Part shown: in pieces, positions 9,098 to 17,576 of the stretch
Layout: every line of letters starts with the position of its first letter
How positions within the stretch are numbered: the first letter of the stretch is position 1
Translations under genes and position numbers: made by a program
The notes under the pieces: model-generated
What the model was told of the DNA's origin: nothing
The model's database searches: none
What the model saw: the letters and a program-made list of their open reading frames with translations, nothing else
From: Pandoraea commovens
Lineage (GTDB): Bacteria > Pseudomonadota > Gammaproteobacteria > Burkholderiales > Burkholderiaceae
Reading direction: 5' to 3'
Assembly (NCBI RefSeq): GCF_902459615.1
Contig: NZ_CABPSA010000008.1
Coordinates: forward strand, 1 to 64,000
DNA length: 64,000 nt

Positions 9098-10602
9098 GAT
9101 GCGAGACGCTCCTTGTCGGCAGACGCGGTAGCCGTATCAATCACTGCCGCCGGCGGCGGCGCAGGCGTCCATTCGTCGCCGTAGACTTCGGGCTCCTCAT
9201 ACGCCTCCATGTTGGCGTAGTGGTGCTCGACGTCCTCGCGATAGAACGTGCCCGCCAGTCCTTGTGCGAGACGCTTCGCGCCTTCGCTCACGGCCGGGAT
9301 GTCGCCTGACAGCGCGCCGTGCGAGAGCGTCGCCGGTGCGCAGAAACAATGGATGCGCTCCAGACCCGGGCACGTGCCCGGCGTCTTCTCCTGAAACTCG
9401 AACGTCGGGCCGAGGTCCGGTGAATCCGACAGTTCGACGTCTTCATCACCCGCTGCGGGCGTGTAGCGGTCGCTCCACTTGCGCACGAACTTCGAGAAGG
9501 CGGCGAACTCGGGGCGACTGTCGATATCGATGCGGAACCCTGTAGCGAAGACGAGGAAGTCAAGCACGAACGTGCCCTTGGCCGTGCGTACGTGCAGTTC
9601 GTCGCCCACCGGGGTGACGTCGAGAATCGGTGCACCGAGGTTGAAGCGTGCGTTGTCGTGACGCGAGACGCGCAAGGTGCTGCCGCGCGGCGGCGGCACC
9701 TGCTGCACGTTGACGTAGTGACGGATGCGCCACTTCCAGTCGTCCGGCAGATTGACGTGTCCGTGCGTGAGGCCGGGATTGCCTGCGCCCTTGCCCTTGT
9801 TGACGCGCGGAATGTCCGCACGGCGAATCAGCATGTCGACGCTGGCGGCACCCGCTTCGAGCGCGGTGGCGGCGCTGTCCATGGCCGAGGCCCCGGCACC
9901 GATCACGCCGACGCGCTTGCCGCGCAACGCTGCGTAATCCATCACGTCGGACGAATGCGCGTAGAAGCGGCGCGGCAATTCGCGTGCGAACGCGGGGACG
10001 GTCGGGCCACCGAGGCCATCGCGTCCCGTGGCGAGCACCACGTGACGCGCGTAGACCTTGCGATCGCCTTCGGGTGACGTCACCGACAGCTCGACCAGAC
10101 CGTCTTCACCACGCGGCGTGATGGCGGTAATGCGATGGTCGTTACGCACGTCGATGGCGAGTACGTCGCGGTACCAGCGCAGATAGTCCATCCATTGCAG
10201 ACGCGGGATTTTGTCGAGAGCGTCCCAGGCGTCGATGCCGAACTGCGCTTCGAACCATGCGCGGAAGGTGAGCGCGGGCAAGCCGAGCGCCGGGCCGGTG
10301 AGCTGCTTGGGCGAGCGCAGGGTTTCCATGCGCGCGGTCGTGGCCCACGGACCTTCGAAGCCGCGCGGCGACTGATCGAAGATCACGGCACCCACGCCGA
10401 GGTGCGTGAGCGATGTCGCGGCCGCCAGTCCGGCCATGCCGCCGCCGATGATGGCGACGTCGAGTACGGGCTGACTGTTGTACGAGCGCTCGGGTACCCA
10501 GCGTTTGGCAGGCAATTCGAGCCAGGCAAGATCCTGACGCAGACGCGCTTCGAGCGCGGACAGGCCGGTGGCGGAGGTCGGGGTGGTCGTGGACAGGGTC
10601 AT
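9094..10602 (-). CDS. FAD/NAD(P)-binding oxidoreductase, flavin-containing monooxygenase-like
   Basis: A 502-residue cytosolic flavoprotein. The FAD-binding motif GGGMAG is near residues 53-58 after a beta strand, and a second Rossmann motif GAGASA at about 235-240 should bind NAD(P)H, the layout of Baeyer-Villiger and N/S-hydroxylating monooxygenases. An ATG motif (FATGFR) lies near residue 360. It probably oxygenates the imported compound, with the thioesterase-like and AhpD-like proteins acting later. It lies between the LysR gene and the permease genes with 4-base overlaps on both sides. It could instead be a dehydrogenase; substrate unknown. Confidence 0.82.
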   Translation of the reverse strand: MTLSTTTPTSATGLSALEARLRQDLAWLELPAKRWVPERSYNSQPVLDVAIIGGGMAGLAAATSLTHLGVGAVIFDQSPRGFEGPWATTARMETLRSPKQLTGPALGLPALTFRAWFEAQFGIDAWDALDKIPRLQWMDYLRWYRDVLAIDVRNDHRITAITPRGEDGLVELSVTSPEGDRKVYARHVVLATGRDGLGGPTVPAFARELPRRFYAHSSDVMDYAALRGKRVGVIGAGASAMDSAATALEAGAASVDMLIRRADIPRVNKGKGAGNPGLTHGHVNLPDDWKWRIRHYVNVQQVPPPRGSTLRVSRHDNARFNLGAPILDVTPVGDELHVRTAKGTFVLDFLVFATGFRIDIDSRPEFAAFSKFVRKWSDRYTPAAGDEDVELSDSPDLGPTFEFQEKTPGTCPGLERIHCFCAPATLSHGALSGDIPAVSEGAKRLAQGLAGTFYREDVEHHYANMEAYEEPEVYGDEWTPAPPPAAVIDTATASADKERLAS

Positions 10603-11579
10603 GACGACTGAGCTTCCTTGGGAGCGGGCAAGTCGCCGTAGAGCGACTGCAAGACTTGAGCGTGTTCGGTGGCGGCGCGTTGTACGAAATCGGGCAACAG
10701 CGCACGGGCGGCGTCGGCCAGCGCATCGACGAGGGCGAGGGCGGCGGGGGACGGCGCACGGGCGTCGCGCGTGATGACGCCAAAGAAGAACGGGATGTCG
10801 GCGTCGATGGGGCGCACAGCGACGTCGGCCAGCGGCAGACCGTAGGCCGTCACCGGTTCGAGAACGGCCACGCCGAGCCCAGCGCGCACGGCGGTCATCG
10901 CATTGATCGACGCATTCGTCTCAATGAGACTGGCCGGTGCGACACCTGCTTGTGAGAACGCCTGATCGAGGCGACGGCGCAGACGATACGGATTCTGCAT
11001 GGTGATGATGCGACGCCCGGCGCACTCGGCCAGCGGAAGACGGTCATGACGGGCCAGCGGGTCGTCGCTGCGCACGGCTGCCACGCAGGCCGATTCGCCG
11101 ATCCAGTGCACGACGATGCCGCGATGCTCCAGCGGCAGGCTGGTCACGCCGATATCGGCTGCACCGGTCAGCACGGCATGTACGACCTGCTCGGGCGACG
11201 TGCTGCGCATCTGAATCTGCTGGGCGTCGTGGGCGAGGCCGGGCAGCGCGAGCGCGGCGGGCAACAGCCCGGCGGCCAGCGCCGAGGTGGCGGCCACGTG
11301 CAACGGACGGGTCTGGCCGCGCGCGATCTCGTCGGCGCGGGCGCGAATCTGCTGCAAACCGGCGAGTACGTGCTCGACGTCTTCAAACAGGAGAAAGCCT
11401 TGTTCCGTGGGCGTGACGCGGGGGCCGCTGCGCGTGAACAGGGCGTAGCCGATCTCGGCTTCGAGCTCCTGAATCATGCGGGTGATGGCAGGCTGCGAGC
11501 GCCCGAGCAGACGCCCGGCTGCAGTGATGCTGCCGGTCGACATGACTGCCGCAAAGGCTTCGAGTTGGCGTAATTCCAT
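10599..11579 (-). CDS. LysR-type transcriptional regulator, first gene of the operon
   Basis: A 326-residue LysR protein: an N-terminal winged HTH at about 1-60 (AAGRLLGRSQPAITRMIQEL) and an effector-binding domain from about 90. The ATG at 11579 (MELRQLEAF) is chosen because LysR proteins begin this way; the open frame runs 20 codons further. It is transcribed together with its presumed target genes, overlapping the oxidoreductase start by 4 bases. Most LysR regulators are divergent, so this one likely autoregulates the whole ten-gene operon from the region near 11,700. Confidence 0.88.
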   Translation of the reverse strand: MELRQLEAFAAVMSTGSITAAGRLLGRSQPAITRMIQELEAEIGYALFTRSGPRVTPTEQGFLLFEDVEHVLAGLQQIRARADEIARGQTRPLHVAATSALAAGLLPAALALPGLAHDAQQIQMRSTSPEQVVHAVLTGAADIGVTSLPLEHRGIVVHWIGESACVAAVRSDDPLARHDRLPLAECAGRRIITMQNPYRLRRRLDQAFSQAGVAPASLIETNASINAMTAVRAGLGVAVLEPVTAYGLPLADVAVRPIDADIPFFFGVITRDARAPSPAALALVDALADAARALLPDFVQRAATEHAQVLQSLYGDLPAPKEAQSS

Positions 11580-11961
11580 CTGGCTCGGTGTGGGGACGAG
11601 AACGGGGCGCGTACCCCTACGCGCCCCATCTCCGGTCATCGACGACGCCAGGGCCGTCGATACCGCAACCTGTTGTATTCGGATTGCGTATTCTTCGACC
11701 TACAGCATGCGTCTTGCAAATACTTAATATTTATATGCTCATGACCCGAAGTGGAAAGGAGGGTTTTGCCTAGGTGACGCAAGGGGGAAAAGAAATTGAG
11801 TGGGCCGGAAGGCCCTGGGAAGCGTCTCGCCGGGTGAGACGACAGCGTGTCGCTTCAGGCGATTGGGCATGCAGAACGTGGGGTTTTTCGTCTCATGGCC
11901 TAAGACGAGAGGTGCGTCGGACTTCCGGCGAGGATGCCGCGTATGCGACGCGTGGGGGGAG
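11580..11961. other. Intergenic region upstream of the LysR-led operon
   Basis: A 382-base gap with no convincing gene; short open frames here lack a ribosome site or family similarity. The stretch 11,690-11,740 is clearly AT-richer than the surroundings and is the likely promoter. Small hairpins occur at 11803-11816 (GGGCC/GGCCC) and 11824-11840 (GTCTC/GAGAC); the second could end the nuclease gene transcript, but neither has a good T tract. Confidence 0.6.
11718..11732 (-). promoter_or_regulatory. Candidate LysR operator/promoter
   Basis: AAATA-N5-TATTT is an interrupted palindrome inside the only AT-rich patch upstream of the LysR gene, about 140 bases from its ATG. LysR proteins bind such AT-rich interrupted dyads. 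I infer that it controls the operon at 839-11579; the promoter hexamers cannot be fixed by eye. Confidence 0.4.
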
Positions 11962-13647
11962 CTACCGGACGTCGAACGGCAGCCGAAGCTGGTCGGGATC
12001 TTCAGGACGCGGCTGACGGCGACGCAAAAGCGCCACACTTCGCGGTTTCTGGGGCGCGGCGTCGGGTTGCTCGACGTGGCTAAGACGAAACGCAGGTCGG
12101 GTGAGGTGCAGCACCGTCAATGCGGCGGGTGCCGTGGATTCTGCATCCCGTGAGGCAGCGAGACGTCGACCCAGCAAGCGGTAGATGTCGGGGTCGAAGC
12201 CGGTCGCGGCAGGCATGTTGTCGACCAGCGCGTCCAATGCATCGCGCGACGCAACGCTGCCCAGATACTGCCACCGGTCGATGACGTGGTACTCGACGTT
12301 GTTGTCGCCATGCTCTTCGATGGCGATAGGGCCGTCGTAGGGCCACGTTTCGAGTCGCAGCGTCGCGAGAGCTTCGCGCGTGCGCGCTGTGTGGACTGAC
12401 AGCAGCGCGTCGCCCACGCACACGCCGTCGCAACGTTTGACCTGATAGCCGAAGCAAGGACGCCCCTTCGCGACCTTCTCCAACCCCAGTTGTGCACAGC
12501 ACAGACGATGTTCGTCGGCCAGCGCACGCAATGCGCTCTCTGCACCGTTGCGCGACGAGAACGTGCCGTACAGCGATTCGGCACCGGAAAAGTCCACCGC
12601 CTTTGCGCTCACGAGCTGCGGTGTGTCGCTTTCCTGCGTCAACTGCCAACTGTAAAGACTTGCGGAGCGGCGCAGCATCCGGTTGTGCACCGGTTGCAAC
12701 TGTTTGACCAACTGCGATTCAAGCAACAGCGCACCGAGTTCTCCGACCGTGCGCCGCACTTCGACGCGCCGGATTTCCTGCGAGATGCGCAGATCCTTGG
12801 CGACCTGATGATCGCTGGAGAAGTGCGAACGCACGCGCGCACGGACGTCTACGCTCTTGCCGACGTATAACAGCGTGTCGCCTTCGCCATAGAAGAGATA
12901 GACGCCAGGACTGGCGGGCAGCGCGTCGATGGCTTCGTCCGGCAATTGCGGCGGCTGGCTCGACCGCTTCGTCACGCGTTGCACCGCTTGTCCGATCAGG
13001 TCGGGCGTATAGAGCGTGTGGAGTTTTTGCCAGAACTGCCAGAGCAGGTCGGCGTCGGCCAGAGCGCGGTGACGGCCTTGCGGTGCGAGGCCGAAGCGCG
13101 CGATCAGCGCGTCTAGCCCGTGCCGTGCGGCCGACGGAAACAGCAAGCGCGACAGACGCACCGTACACAGGACATCCGCCTGAAAACCGATACCTGCGCG
13201 GCGGAATTCGTTCTTGAGAAAGCCGTAATCGAAGCGGGCGTTGTGGGCGACGAACAGCTTGCCGTGCAGACGCTCGGCAAGCCCTTGCGCGAGCGTGTCG
13301 AACGAGGGCTGCCCGCGCACCATCTCGTTGGTGATGCCCGTCAGCTTCTGAATGAAGGGCGGGATCGGCTCGGCAGGATCGAGTAGCGTGCTCCACTGTT
13401 CGATGCCGTGGGGGCCGACTTCGACCACGCCGATTTCGGTGATGCGATCCTCAAGCGCATTGCCCCCGGTCGTCTCCAGATCGACGAAGACCATCGGTGC
13501 GGGCAGCGAACGGGCGAGCGCGTCCGGATCGATCCCTTCAGGCGGGATGAACACGGCATTGGCGTCTTCGACCACGTTCTCGAACACTTGCAGGACCTCG
13601 TTTCCGGTGCGTGCTATTCGCCGCTCAGGCCGGACACGCCGAACCAC
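11962..13647 (-). CDS. DnaQ-like 3'-5' exonuclease fused to GIY-YIG (Cho/UvrC-N-like) nuclease
   Basis: A 561-residue two-domain DNA repair protein. The DEDDh exonuclease is at about 50-205: D56 and E58 (FVDLETTGG), D140 (NARFD), H193 and D198. The GIY-YIG endonuclease is at about 240-330: GVY at 248-250, YVGK at 261-264, E310 and N322, as in the UvrC N-terminal domain and the E. coli SOS nuclease Cho. The rest resembles the C-terminal part of these fused polymerase-epsilon-like/Cho proteins. It probably makes 3' incisions at bulky lesions and trims the ends. A further ATG at residue 52 would cut into the exonuclease, so the long form is kept. It overlaps the upstream orphan gene by 23 bases and is probably LexA-controlled with it. 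Confidence 0.86.
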   Translation of the reverse strand: MVRRVRPERRIARTGNEVLQVFENVVEDANAVFIPPEGIDPDALARSLPAPMVFVDLETTGGNALEDRITEIGVVEVGPHGIEQWSTLLDPAEPIPPFIQKLTGITNEMVRGQPSFDTLAQGLAERLHGKLFVAHNARFDYGFLKNEFRRAGIGFQADVLCTVRLSRLLFPSAARHGLDALIARFGLAPQGRHRALADADLLWQFWQKLHTLYTPDLIGQAVQRVTKRSSQPPQLPDEAIDALPASPGVYLFYGEGDTLLYVGKSVDVRARVRSHFSSDHQVAKDLRISQEIRRVEVRRTVGELGALLLESQLVKQLQPVHNRMLRRSASLYSWQLTQESDTPQLVSAKAVDFSGAESLYGTFSSRNGAESALRALADEHRLCCAQLGLEKVAKGRPCFGYQVKRCDGVCVGDALLSVHTARTREALATLRLETWPYDGPIAIEEHGDNNVEYHVIDRWQYLGSVASRDALDALVDNMPAATGFDPDIYRLLGRRLAASRDAESTAPAALTVLHLTRPAFRLSHVEQPDAAPQKPRSVALLRRRQPRPEDPDQLRLPFDVR

Positions 13648-14104
13648 CGGCGGGGGCCGTGGACATCAGCGCCGACGCACCGGCCATGAACGACGAGGTA
13701 TCAGCCTCGTCTGCCGCCGGTTCGTCGTCCGCGAGCGCGGTGAATGTGGCTACGATGGCGCGAAAGACGGCAGGCGCCGGGGCGTCAGGCCATTGCAGAT
13801 CGACGGCCGCGTCGAGCGACGGCAACTCGCCATCGCGGCGCAGAGCTTCGTCGCCGGGCAGACGCAGCAGGCGTGCCAGCACCCACGGCTCGTGACGTGC
13901 CTGAAGTCCGATATCCGCTTCCGCTTCGTCGGCAATCGCGACCAGCGTACGCCAGTCGAGCGATATTGTGTCGATGTGGATGTCCCCAGGCACGACGGCC
14001 GTCAGACGTTGCTGCGCATAGCGCGCGGCGATCTCGCGGACGATGCCCGCAAGGTCGCGTTCGGCGGCGCTCAGCGCCAGTTGATCCCAGTCGATGGTTT
14101 CCAT
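13625..14104 (-). CDS. Hypothetical protein, first gene of a LexA-type operon
   Basis: A 159-residue acidic protein (METIDWDQLALSA...) that I do not recognise. It has no signal peptide or membrane segment; residues 1-125 look like a compact alpha/beta domain and the last 30 are Ala/Ser/Asp-rich and probably disordered. A GAGG ribosome site precedes the ATG at 14104. The gene is probably real: codon use matches its neighbours, it overlaps the nuclease gene by 23 bases, and a LexA box lies 30 bases upstream. A role linked to DNA repair is inferred from context only. Confidence 0.6.
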   Translation of the reverse strand: METIDWDQLALSAAERDLAGIVREIAARYAQQRLTAVVPGDIHIDTISLDWRTLVAIADEAEADIGLQARHEPWVLARLLRLPGDEALRRDGELPSLDAAVDLQWPDAPAPAVFRAIVATFTALADDEPAADEADTSSFMAGASALMSTAPAGGSACPA

Positions 14105-14133
14105 GAGATGTTCCTCGATTGGAGGACATCATA

Positions 14134-14149
14134 CTGTATAAAATCACAG
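14134..14149 (-). promoter_or_regulatory. LexA (SOS) box
   Basis: CTGTATAAAATCACAG fits the CTG-N10-CAG SOS box consensus with an AT-rich centre. On the minus strand a TATGAT -10-like element (14128-14133) follows it, so bound LexA would cover the promoter of the orphan gene and the exonuclease/GIY-YIG gene. E. coli cho is also LexA-controlled. Confidence 0.75.
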
Positions 14150-14273
14150 TGTGCACAGCACGTATCCGGAGGGTGAACGCAGTGAAGACAGTGAGGGCTG
14201 GGGACAGGCTCGTCGCGGCGGTTCCGTCGTGTAATACTCTGCGCCATTCTTCTCGCACAGGAGCACGCCTCCG

Positions 14274-14978
14274 ATGTTGACTCTGTACACCTTCGGCCCG
14301 GCATTCGGGCTGCCCGATGCAAGTCCGTTCGTCGTCAAGGCGGAGATGCTGCTCAAGCTCGCCGGGGTGCCGTACCGCACCGACCGTGGTGGCTTTCGGC
14401 GCGCGCCGAAGGGCAAGTTGCCCTATATCGAGGACGACGGCGAGATCATCGCGGACTCGACGCTGATCCGGTTGCACATCGAGCAGAAGTACGGGTTCGA
14501 CTTCGACGCGAGTCTGACGCCCGAGCAGCGAGGTGCGGCGTGGATGTTCGAGAAGGCGCTCGAGGATCACTTCTACTGGTATGTCGTGCAGGCACGCTGG
14601 TGCGACGACGAGAACTTCGCCATCGGACCGGCGTCGTTCTTCCGTTCGATTCCGTGGCCGGTGCGTCCTGTCGCGCAGGCGGTGATCCGTCGCAAGATCC
14701 GCAACACGCTACATGGGCAGGGCACCGGGCGTTACAAGCCTGAGGAAGCGAGCCGGATATTGGCGCGGGGTTCGCTGGCGGCCGCGCAGATGCTGGGCGA
14801 CAAGCCCTATTTCTTCGGCGACAAACCGTGTGGTGCCGACGCCACCGCGTTCGCCTTTATCTCAGGCGCGATGTCGCCGGCGTTCCGTATGCCGTTGCGC
14901 GATGAGATCGAGCACCATCCGAATCTGACGGCCTACGTCGCGCGTATGCGTGGTGAGTTTTTCCCTGAGCTTGCCTGA
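14274..14978 (+). CDS. Glutathione S-transferase family protein (Fax/metaxin-like)
   Basis: A 234-residue protein with a thioredoxin-like N-terminal domain (about 1-80, LYTFGPAFGLPDASPF and the GKLPYIEDDGEIIADS block with the cis-Pro typical of GSTs) and an all-helical C-terminal domain. The pattern, including the PFVVKAEMLL segment, follows the failed-axon-connection/metaxin-like GST group rather than classical detoxifying GSTs. No catalytic Cys or Tyr can be assigned with confidence. It is monocistronic and divergent from the LexA-type operon. Function beyond a possible glutathione-dependent role is unknown. Confidence 0.8.
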   Translation: MLTLYTFGPAFGLPDASPFVVKAEMLLKLAGVPYRTDRGGFRRAPKGKLPYIEDDGEIIADSTLIRLHIEQKYGFDFDASLTPEQRGAAWMFEKALEDHFYWYVVQARWCDDENFAIGPASFFRSIPWPVRPVAQAVIRRKIRNTLHGQGTGRYKPEEASRILARGSLAAAQMLGDKPYFFGDKPCGADATAFAFISGAMSPAFRMPLRDEIEHHPNLTAYVARMRGEFFPELA

Positions 14979-15024
14979 GCGGCACCTGAATGGGGCGGGG
15001 GCTGCATCGACGGACCCCGCGCCG

Positions 15025-16203
15025 TCAGCCCGCTTCGGACGCCGTCTCGTCGCTCGGCAGCACGTCGGATAGCACGAGATTGCGCCCGGAAATTTTCGCG
15101 GCGTAAAGCGCCCGGTCGGCGCGCATGCACAGGGCTTCGAGGCTTTCGCGTTCGAGCCAAGTCGCCACGCCGCCGCTCAGCGTGTAATGGCAGACCCCGA
15201 AGGGGCCCGCCACCAGATGACGGCTCGCCTGCGTGCGAAGCCGCTCCGCAATACGAATCGCTCCCGGTGTGTCGGTGCCCGGCAAGAGCACCGCGAACTC
15301 CTCGCCGCCGAGCCGTCCGAAGACGTCGCCCTCGCGCAGACTGTCGCGCACCAGCTTCACGAACTCGCGCAACACCGTGTCGCCACCCGCATGGCCGTGG
15401 GTGTCGTTGATCGACTTGAAGTGATCCAGATCGATGACGACGATGGACAGCGGCCAGCCGCGCGCCACCGCCCGCACCATCTCCTGACGCGCGAGCAGAT
15501 CGAAGTGCTTGCGTGATAGCGCGCCCGTCAGATAGTCGCGGTTGGCGGCTTCTTCGGCCGTGGCGAGCATCGCATCGTGAATCATCAGCACGGCGCCCAT
15601 CGTCATCGCGGGCATCACGATGGTGCCGATGGTCAGCATGATGGTGTTGAACAGCGTCGGCGCGAACACGTCCGGACCGGGCGCGGGCGTCCATCCGAAG
15701 ATCGCGCCCCGCACGATGTGTGCCACGGCAAACGCGGCTGCCATAGCGGCCGTCAGCCAGTAGTTATAACGATGACGGCGCGGTGGCACGTGACGCAGGA
15801 TCATCACCGACACGGCAAGCAGCCAGATCGCGTGATACGCCGAGACGATCACCACGCGTAGCTGCGGATTGTCGATACCGTAGTAGAAGAAGAGGATTGC
15901 CGCCGCGAGTATGCCGAGCGAGGCTCCCAGCGCGTGCCAGTGCGGCCGCTGGCCGAGAAAGCGCGCGCATCCGGCGAAGTAGAGCAGCAAGCCGCCCGCC
16001 AGCGTCAGGTTCGCGACGGGGATCGACAGGAAATCGGGAACGACGCCGCGCAGTGCAAACAGCGGTAGCGCGACGAGAACGGCGACATTGGCGAGCGACC
16101 ATTCCCGAACACCGGCCACGCGCGAGCGTAGCAGGGAACCCACGATCAGCAACATCATGAAGCTGAGCAGTGAGGTGATCGCGAGCAGGGACGTCGTCAA
16201 CAT
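15025..16203 (-). CDS. Membrane-bound diguanylate cyclase (GGDEF)
   Basis: A 392-residue inner-membrane protein that should make cyclic di-GMP from GTP. The N-terminal half has about six membrane segments and no recognisable ligand domain; the GGDEF domain covers about 215-385. The active site reads GGEEF, and REGD lies five residues before it, the RxxD inhibitory site, so product feedback is likely. The ATG at 16203 is chosen over a TTG four codons upstream. It is divergent from the DUF4019-like gene. No EAL domain is fused. Confidence 0.88.
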   Translation of the reverse strand: MLTTSLLAITSLLSFMMLLIVGSLLRSRVAGVREWSLANVAVLVALPLFALRGVVPDFLSIPVANLTLAGGLLLYFAGCARFLGQRPHWHALGASLGILAAAILFFYYGIDNPQLRVVIVSAYHAIWLLAVSVMILRHVPPRRHRYNYWLTAAMAAAFAVAHIVRGAIFGWTPAPGPDVFAPTLFNTIMLTIGTIVMPAMTMGAVLMIHDAMLATAEEAANRDYLTGALSRKHFDLLARQEMVRAVARGWPLSIVVIDLDHFKSINDTHGHAGGDTVLREFVKLVRDSLREGDVFGRLGGEEFAVLLPGTDTPGAIRIAERLRTQASRHLVAGPFGVCHYTLSGGVATWLERESLEALCMRADRALYAAKISGRNLVLSDVLPSDETASEAG

Positions 16204-16337
16204 GGCAATGGCCAATGCGTGGGGGCTGACATGTGTTGAGCATTGTAATGTACGCCGCGACGCGCGTTACATTCCATTAAGGGCGACGCCAGTAGAATGA
16301 CCGGGTTAGTCATTTCTGCTTCGAGGAATTTTCGTCC

Positions 16338-16916
16338 ATGCCGACGACCCGATTCAACGTATCCCGTCCTTCCCTCCTTTCCCTCGTTTCCCGCCACCGC
16401 GTGGTGATTCGCGCGACCGCGCTTGTCCTCGGTGTGTCCGCCGGACTCAGCGCAGTTTCGGTGCACGCGCAGCAGGAGCCGATGCGACGCCGTGCCGCGC
16501 AACCACCGTTATTCTCCACGCCAGCGAGCGGTGCCGAGGCAGGCACCGCGCCGGCGGCCGACATCAATCGCGACGTGCGCCCGGCGCTCGAAGCGGCCAA
16601 CCTGTGGTTGGGGCTTGCCGACATCAACCGTGGGCAACAGAGCTGGGATCAGGCCGCGCCGGTGTTTCAGCGGGCGATTTCGGCCGAGGACTGGACCGCG
16701 AATCTGCAAGCCGCCCGTGGGCCGTTGGGGAAAGTGAAGTCACGCAAGACGCTGGACGCGGTCTTTACCCGCACGCTGCCCGGGCAGCCGGATGGGGAGT
16801 ACGTTGTGATTCAGTACGGGACGGTGTTCGAGCACAAAGCCGAAGCGCATGAGATGGTCACGATGGTCTTCGGTCTGGACGGTCGCTGGCGCGTCGCTGG
16901 CTATCTGGTGCGTTGA
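16338..16916 (+). CDS. Exported DUF4019-like protein
   Basis: A 192-residue protein. Residues 1-45 form a Sec-type signal (basic start, hydrophobic ALVLGVSAGLSAV, cleavage after VHA), then a Pro/Ala-rich spacer, then a single domain at about 80-190 with the WLGLADINRGQQSWDQAAPVF and WRVAGYLV segments seen in DUF4019 proteins. This domain is related in shape to small NTF2-like periplasmic domains; no enzymatic residues are evident. Its job is unknown. It faces the GntR gene tail to tail with a 21-base gap. Confidence 0.75.
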   Translation: MPTTRFNVSRPSLLSLVSRHRVVIRATALVLGVSAGLSAVSVHAQQEPMRRRAAQPPLFSTPASGAEAGTAPAADINRDVRPALEAANLWLGLADINRGQQSWDQAAPVFQRAISAEDWTANLQAARGPLGKVKSRKTLDAVFTRTLPGQPDGEYVVIQYGTVFEHKAEAHEMVTMVFGLDGRWRVAGYLVR

Positions 16917-16937
16917 GTTCAGCGACTGAGCCACTAC

Positions 16938-17576
16938 TCAGCGCGGCAGCGCTGGCTCGACGATGTCCATCGTCGTCTCGACGTGGGTGCGGGCGATCTG
17001 CTCGGCAAGCGCTTCGTCATGTGCGCGCAGGGCCGCGACCAGTTCGCGGTGCTGCTGATTGGTGGCGCGCAGTTGCTCGTCCGAGAACATGACGGGCACG
17101 CGCAGCGCCCAGTAATAGAACTGCGTACGTTCGTGAAACTGCGCGATCACGACGTTATCTGCCGCCTTCACGATCAGGTCGTGGAATTCCGTATTGAGAC
17201 GATTGAGCGCCAGACGCGGCAGATTGGCCGTCGGCTCCATCTGTTCGATGAGGGCATCGAGCGCGTCGCACATCTCGGGCGAGATTTTGCGGGCCGCCAG
17301 CCGGGCGGTCTCGGATTCGATGGCGATGCGGCTCTCGAAGATGGCGCGCACGGGCAGATGATCGGCCCCCTGGACTTCCCAGCCGCGGTTGCGGGCGATA
17401 AAGCCTTCACCTTGCAGGATCAGCAACGCTTCGCGCACAGGCGTGCGGCCAACGCCCAGCAATTGAATCAGATCGTCCTCGATGAGGCGCTGCCCCGGCT
17501 TGAGCTCCGAAGCGAGAATCATTCCGCGGATCTTGCTCCGCACTTCACCGGTAATCAGGTTGCTGGGCGCTTTCAT
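16938..17576 (-). CDS. GntR family regulator, FCD (FadR-like) subfamily
   Basis: A 212-residue regulator. The winged HTH at about 10-75 carries the GntR signature LIQLLGVGRTPVREALLIL, and the helical FCD ligand domain covers about 85-205, with D and H residues (LNTEFHDLIV, HRELVAAL) that usually bind a metal and an organic acid. Regulators of this kind control catabolism of sugars acids or amino acids. No catabolic gene is directly adjacent, so its target is unclear; an inverted repeat 85 bases upstream could be an autoregulatory site. Confidence 0.88.
   Translation of the reverse strand: MKAPSNLITGEVRSKIRGMILASELKPGQRLIEDDLIQLLGVGRTPVREALLILQGEGFIARNRGWEVQGADHLPVRAIFESRIAIESETARLAARKISPEMCDALDALIEQMEPTANLPRLALNRLNTEFHDLIVKAADNVVIAQFHERTQFYYWALRVPVMFSDEQLRATNQQHRELVAALRAHDEALAEQIARTHVETTMDIVEPALPR

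Noticed and set aside
11800-12153. A 117-codon plus-strand frame downstream of the nuclease gene
   Set aside because: Its second half is antisense to the nuclease gene, it has no ribosome site and no similarity that I recognise.
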